From positions 1 to 34,824 of the forward strand of contig NZ_BOMI01000211.1 in assembly GCF_016862115.1 (NCBI RefSeq): a stretch of DNA of 34,824 nt. The letters run 5' to 3'. Each line of letters starts with the position of its first letter. The first letter of the stretch is position 1. Source of the stretch: Paractinoplanes deccanensis (lineage in GTDB: Bacteria; Actinomycetota; Actinomycetes; Mycobacteriales; Micromonosporaceae). This document shows, in pieces, positions 31,609 to 34,824 of this stretch. The notes beneath the pieces are model-generated. The model did no database searches, was not told the DNA's origin, and worked only from the letters and a program-made list of their open reading frames with translations. The translations under genes and the position numbers were made by a program.

Positions 31609-33339
31609 TCAGGCGGCGCTCGCCGGATTGCGGTGCGACAACGTGGCGAGGGACTCCCGGGCGGACCGTTCCGCCGTCAGGACCCGCTCGGTGATCTCGG
31701 GGCGCAGGCCGGGCTCGCCGGCCGCGACGTCGTACGCCTCCCGGAGGGTCGCCACCAGCAGCGCGAGCCGCCTCGCCGCCAGCATGGGGTCGGCGGGATC
31801 GCGCCGCAGGGTCTCGGTGCCGGCCTCGACGGCGGCCAGTGCTTCCTCAAGATGGCGGCTCGCGGCGCGGTTGCGCACCAGCAGCGCGGCGGCCAGCCCG
31901 AGCAGGCTGCCGAGCACGGTCTGCACGAGGCGGTCGCCGATCAGGTCGAGCGGCGGTGTCTTGTGGCCGAGCTCGCCGACCAGCAGGGCGAGCGGGGTGA
32001 TGGCCAGCATCGCCAGCCCGTAGTTGCGGATGACCAGCAGCTCGGCGATCACCTGGGCCAGCAGGATGCCCGCGACCAGCACCCATTCGCCGCCGGGCAC
32101 CGAGACGGCCGCGCCGGCGATGAGCAGGCCGAGGACGGTGCCGCCGGCGCGCTGGATGGCCTTCTGCAGCGACAGGCGCAACGAGGCGGTCTGCAGGACG
32201 GCGACCGCCGAGACCGCTGCCCAGTACGGATGGCTGAGGCCGGTGAGGTGCACCAGCACCCCGGCCGCGGCCCCGGCGATCAGGGCGCCGATCGCCACGC
32301 GGGTGGCGGCGGGCCAGAGCGGACGGCGCGGGGTGCGCGGCCCGGGAGCGGGAAGGTCGCGCAGGAGCAGGGCGGCGAGGCGGCGCTCGGCGATCCGGGC
32401 GCTCTCGGCGGGGGTGGCGGTGAGCCGGGGGACCGGGCCGCGGGGTTTGACCTGGGCGGCCAGCGCCCGCAGCTCGGCGGCCGCCTCGGCGGTGTGGCCG
32501 TGCACGCCGCTGAGCTCGGTCTCGGCGTGCGCCACGAGAACTTCCTCGGCCCGAAGCTCGGCCGAGGGCCCGGCTGCGGACAGCCCGGCGGTGGAGGGCC
32601 CGGCGGTGGAGGGCCCGGCGGTGGAGGGCCCGGCGGTGGAGGGCGGCGCGGTGCCGGATGGGGAGGAGCGCCCCGCCACCGCGCGCCACGCCTTGTCCAC
32701 CGCGAGAGCAGCCTGCTGCCGCGCCTGGAGCCCGGCGGCGCCCGAGGGAGCGGCGTGCAGATTGGCCGCCGCCCGCAGCGCCCGGGCCACCGCCAGCCGC
32801 CGGGGAGCGTCCGGCGCCACCAGCGCACCCGACATCACGATCAGCCAGGCCACCGCGGCCGCCCCCGCCGTCAGGGCCGCGTTGCGGGGAACCGACGCGG
32901 CCGTGGCCGGCAGCGCCCCCGCGACCGCCGCCGCGAAGGTGAACATGAGCCCGGCCGGCGGGCCCACCCCGTACCGGTTGCACAGCAGCGTCGCCGCGGC
33001 GCCGATCAGCGCGATCACCGCCACGCCGACGATCTCCGGATGCGGCGTGAGGGCGGCCAGGGTGCCCAGGGTCACGCAGGCGACCAGCCCGGCCGCGCTC
33101 GCCGCCACGATCACGGCGCGCCGCCGGTACGGCTCGTCCCGGCCGTAGAGGGCGGTGAACGCGCCGAACGTGGCGACGCCCGCCCACGACGTACGCCCGG
33201 CGGCGACCAGGACGACCAGCGGGACCGCCACCGCGAGGCCCGCGCGCAGCGCGAACGCCCACGCCGCGTCGGCCGGGCGGACCCGCACCGCGGCGCGCAC
33301 GTCGTGCGGCACGAAACGGCGGTTCATCAGGTAAGACAT
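31609..33339 (-). CDS. FUSC-family membrane transporter (aromatic acid exporter-like)
   Basis: 576 aa. Two hydrophobic blocks of about six helices each (about 20-165 and 340-480) are separated by a long cytoplasmic region (about 170-335), with a helical C-terminal tail. This is the layout of the FUSC/YccS/AaeB family, in which the second block (SHPYWAAVSAVAVLQTASLRLSLQKAIQRAGGTVLGLL) is the conserved FUSC core. Family members export aromatic acids such as p-hydroxybenzoate; the substrate here is unknown. ATG 33339 was used; ATG 33327 is possible. No strong ribosome binding site is seen. The cytoplasmic region contains a (GPSTA)4 repeat. Divergent from the gluconate permease gene. Confidence 0.85.
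   Translation of the reverse strand: MSYLMNRRFVPHDVRAAVRVRPADAAWAFALRAGLAVAVPLVVLVAAGRTSWAGVATFGAFTALYGRDEPYRRRAVIVAASAAGLVACVTLGTLAALTPHPEIVGVAVIALIGAAATLLCNRYGVGPPAGLMFTFAAAVAGALPATAASVPRNAALTAGAAAVAWLIVMSGALVAPDAPRRLAVARALRAAANLHAAPSGAAGLQARQQAALAVDKAWRAVAGRSSPSGTAPPSTAGPSTAGPSTAGPSTAGLSAAGPSAELRAEEVLVAHAETELSGVHGHTAEAAAELRALAAQVKPRGPVPRLTATPAESARIAERRLAALLLRDLPAPGPRTPRRPLWPAATRVAIGALIAGAAAGVLVHLTGLSHPYWAAVSAVAVLQTASLRLSLQKAIQRAGGTVLGLLIAGAAVSVPGGEWVLVAGILLAQVIAELLVIRNYGLAMLAITPLALLVGELGHKTPPLDLIGDRLVQTVLGSLLGLAAALLVRNRAASRHLEEALAAVEAGTETLRRDPADPMLAARRLALLVATLREAYDVAAGEPGLRPEITERVLTAERSARESLATLSHRNPASAA
32584..32643 (-). repeat. 15-bp tandem repeat coding for (GPSTA)4 in the FUSC protein
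   Basis: The plus-strand unit CCCGGCGGTGGAGGG starts at 32584, 32599, 32614 and 32629 (the last unit with its final bases diverging). It encodes GPSTA units at about residues 232-252 of the cytoplasmic loop. The period keeps the frame. Confidence 0.88.
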
Positions 33340-33376
33340 TACCCAGCCAAGATTGAATACTCCTCGCGTTGGGTAA
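33339..33376. promoter_or_regulatory. Inverted repeat between the FUSC and gluconate permease genes
   Basis: TTACCCA (33339-33345) and TGGGTAA (33370-33376) are perfect inverted arms 24 nt apart, enclosing the AT-rich core TTGAATA of the shared 46-bp gap. One arm touches the FUSC ATG and the other lies 10 nt before the permease ATG. It could be the site of a regulator acting on both genes. Confidence 0.45.
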
Positions 33377-33385
33377 CGCGCCGGA

Positions 33386-34824
33386 ATGATCACCCTCGCC
33401 GCCGACGCCATCACGGACGCCGGAACCGGTCAGCTGGTTCTCGCCGCAGTCCTCGGGATCGTCGTTGTCGTTCTTCTCATCGCCTGGGCCAAGTGGCATC
33501 CGTTCCTCGCGCTGATCCTGGGCTCCGGGGTCCTGGGCATCGTCGCCGGCGCGTCGGCGGGCGACACCATCGACTCGTTCACCAGCGGGCTCGGCAGCAC
33601 CACCGGCAGCGTCGGCGTGCTCATCGCGCTGGGCGCCATGATCGGCGCGCTGCTCGCCGACTCGGGCGGCGCCGACGGCATCGTGAACCGCATCGTCAAC
33701 AGCGTCACCGGATCGGCGCTGCCGTGGGCGATGGCCGGCGTGGCCGCGCTGATCGGCCTGCCGCTGTTCTTCGAGGTCGGCGTGGTGCTGTTGGTGCCGA
33801 TCGTGCTGCTGGTGGCCCGGCGCACCGACATCGGCCTGCTGCGCATCGGCATCCCGGCGCTGGCGGGCCTCTCCGTGCTGCACGGCCTGGTGCCGCCGCA
33901 CCCGGGCCCGCTGGTCGCCATCGCCAACCTGAACGCCGACCTCGGCCTGACCCTGCTCTTCGGCCTGATCTGCGCGATCCCGACGGTCATCGTCGCGGGC
34001 CCGGTCTTCGGCAACTGGATCGCGAAGCGGGTGCCGCTGGCGCTGCCCGCGATGGCCGGCGCCGCGGTGGGCGCCAAGGGCGGATCAGGTGGCCAGGACT
34101 TCCCGGACCACGACGACCTGGGCGACGTGGTGGACGAGCACGCTCCGCCGCGGCCGACCCGCAACCCGGGCTTCTGGCCCGCCGTGCTGACCGTGCTGGT
34201 GCCGATCGTCCTCATGCTGGCCCGGGCCGTCGCCGAGCTCACCCTCGACGAGGGCTCCGGCGTGCGCGGCGCGCTGGAGACCATCGGCGAGCCGATCGTC
34301 GCGCTGCTCGCCGGCGTGCTCATCGCGATGTACACGCTGGGCAAGCGCGCCGGCTTCAACCGCCAGCAGACGTCGGCAGTGGTGGGCGGCGCCCTGCCGC
34401 CGGTCGCCGGCATCCTGCTGATCGTCGCCGCGGGCGGCGGCTTCAAGCAGGTGCTGGTCGACGCCGGCGTGGGCAACGTGGTGGCGGACGCCGCTCAGGA
34501 CGCCAACATCAACGCGCTGCTGCTGGGCTGGCTCGTCGCGGTCGGCATCCGGGTGGCGACCGGCTCGGCGACGGTCGCGACGATCACCGCGGCCGGCATC
34601 GTGGCACCGCTCGCCGCCACGCTCGACAAGCCGGAGGTGGCGCTGCTGGCGCTCGCCATCGGCAGCGGCTCGCTCTTCTTCTCGCACGTCAACGACGCCG
34701 GCTTCTGGCTGGTCAAGGAGTATTTCGGGATGACCGTCGGCCAGACCATCAAGACCTGGTCGGTGATGGAGACGATCATCTCGGTGGTGGGCTTCGCCTG
34801 CGTGATGATCCTCAGCGTCTTTGT
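33386..34824 (+). CDS. GntP-family gluconate:H+ symporter, cut by the right edge
   Basis: 479 codons are visible and the frame is open at the window end; the family is about 440-480 aa, so only a few residues are missing. It is an integral membrane protein with about 12-14 hydrophobic segments. Typical GntP blocks: LGSTTGSVGVLIALGAMIGALLADSGGA, GLPLFFEVGVVLLVPIV, HGLVPPHPGP, VATGSATVATITAAGI and the C-terminal HVNDAGFWLVKEYFG. It imports gluconate or a similar sugar acid with protons. ATG 33386 is the first in-frame start; the ribosome binding site is weak. A polar loop rich in Asp/His (GGQDFPDHDDLGDVVDE) lies mid-protein. A gluconate kinase or regulator may lie beyond the edge. Confidence 0.9.
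   Translation, partial: MITLAADAITDAGTGQLVLAAVLGIVVVVLLIAWAKWHPFLALILGSGVLGIVAGASAGDTIDSFTSGLGSTTGSVGVLIALGAMIGALLADSGGADGIVNRIVNSVTGSALPWAMAGVAALIGLPLFFEVGVVLLVPIVLLVARRTDIGLLRIGIPALAGLSVLHGLVPPHPGPLVAIANLNADLGLTLLFGLICAIPTVIVAGPVFGNWIAKRVPLALPAMAGAAVGAKGGSGGQDFPDHDDLGDVVDEHAPPRPTRNPGFWPAVLTVLVPIVLMLARAVAELTLDEGSGVRGALETIGEPIVALLAGVLIAMYTLGKRAGFNRQQTSAVVGGALPPVAGILLIVAAGGGFKQVLVDAGVGNVVADAAQDANINALLLGWLVAVGIRVATGSATVATITAAGIVAPLAATLDKPEVALLALAIGSGSLFFSHVNDAGFWLVKEYFGMTVGQTIKTWSVMETIISVVGFACVMILSVF

Overview
The window is very GC-rich, with almost every third codon position G or C, frequent GTG starts, leaderless genes and many 4-nt ATGA/GTGA gene overlaps. Together with the gene set (DHA2 exporter with TetR, PAS/GAF-SpoIIE phosphatase, small actinobacterial membrane proteins) this points to a filamentous actinobacterium, most likely Micromonosporaceae (Actinoplanes-like). 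It looks like ordinary chromosome: no integrase, transposase, phage gene, tRNA, rRNA or CRISPR array was seen.

Layout. 0.3-1.7 kb, leftward: a glycine-zipper stress protein coupled to a PAP2 phosphatase. 2-3.1 kb: secreted SH3-glucosaminidase. 3.2-10.8 kb, rightward: an orphan CHASE-PAS histidine kinase, an aldo/keto reductase, the helicase HrpA and a small unknown protein. 11-12.1 kb: secreted LamG protein with a (GPAAA)n linker. 12.1-14.7 kb: an ArsR-SRPBCC operon with two operator palindromes, then a TetR gene divergent from an NADPH:quinone-type oxidoreductase. 14.6-15.8 kb is poor in genes: degenerate tandem copies of the oxidoreductase 3' end, a strong terminator, one small leftward gene and a G-rich 17-bp minisatellite. 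15.9-19.6 kb, leftward: a CarH-like cobalamin-binding protein coupled to a PAS-GAF-SpoIIE phosphatase, preceded by exonuclease III and a 34-aa membrane peptide. 19.7-22.9 kb, leftward: a universal stress protein followed by a membrane GGDEF-EAL protein. 23-26.2 kb, rightward: citrate synthase and HtpG. 26.2-26.7 kb, leftward: a 51-aa membrane protein coupled to an EVE-domain protein. 26.9-29.1 kb: a DHA2 exporter and its TetR. 29.1-31.4 kb, leftward: a MerR regulator fused to a peroxiredoxin fold, then a methyltransferase and a PdxH-like flavin oxidase. 31.6-33.3 kb, leftward: a FUSC transporter. 33.4 kb to the right edge: a GntP-type gluconate permease.

Most notable unit: the MerR-peroxiredoxin fusion at 30502-31389. 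Its thiol-peroxidase fold has lost the peroxidatic cysteine (GARGST instead of GARGCT). The gene is flanked by two near-identical MerR-type promoters (TTGACC, 19-bp spacer, TTAGSG), one in front of itself and one overlapping its stop codon in front of the methyltransferase-oxidase pair. Both promoters predict leaderless mRNAs. This looks like a compact self-contained regulon. Second is the B12-binding/SpoIIE pair, which keeps the CarH W-x9-EH photosensor motif but has no DNA-binding domain and is wired to a phosphatase. Third, two minisatellites sit directly behind leftward genes that lack hairpin terminators, and both are C-rich and G-poor on the mRNA strand, as Rho-loading sites are.
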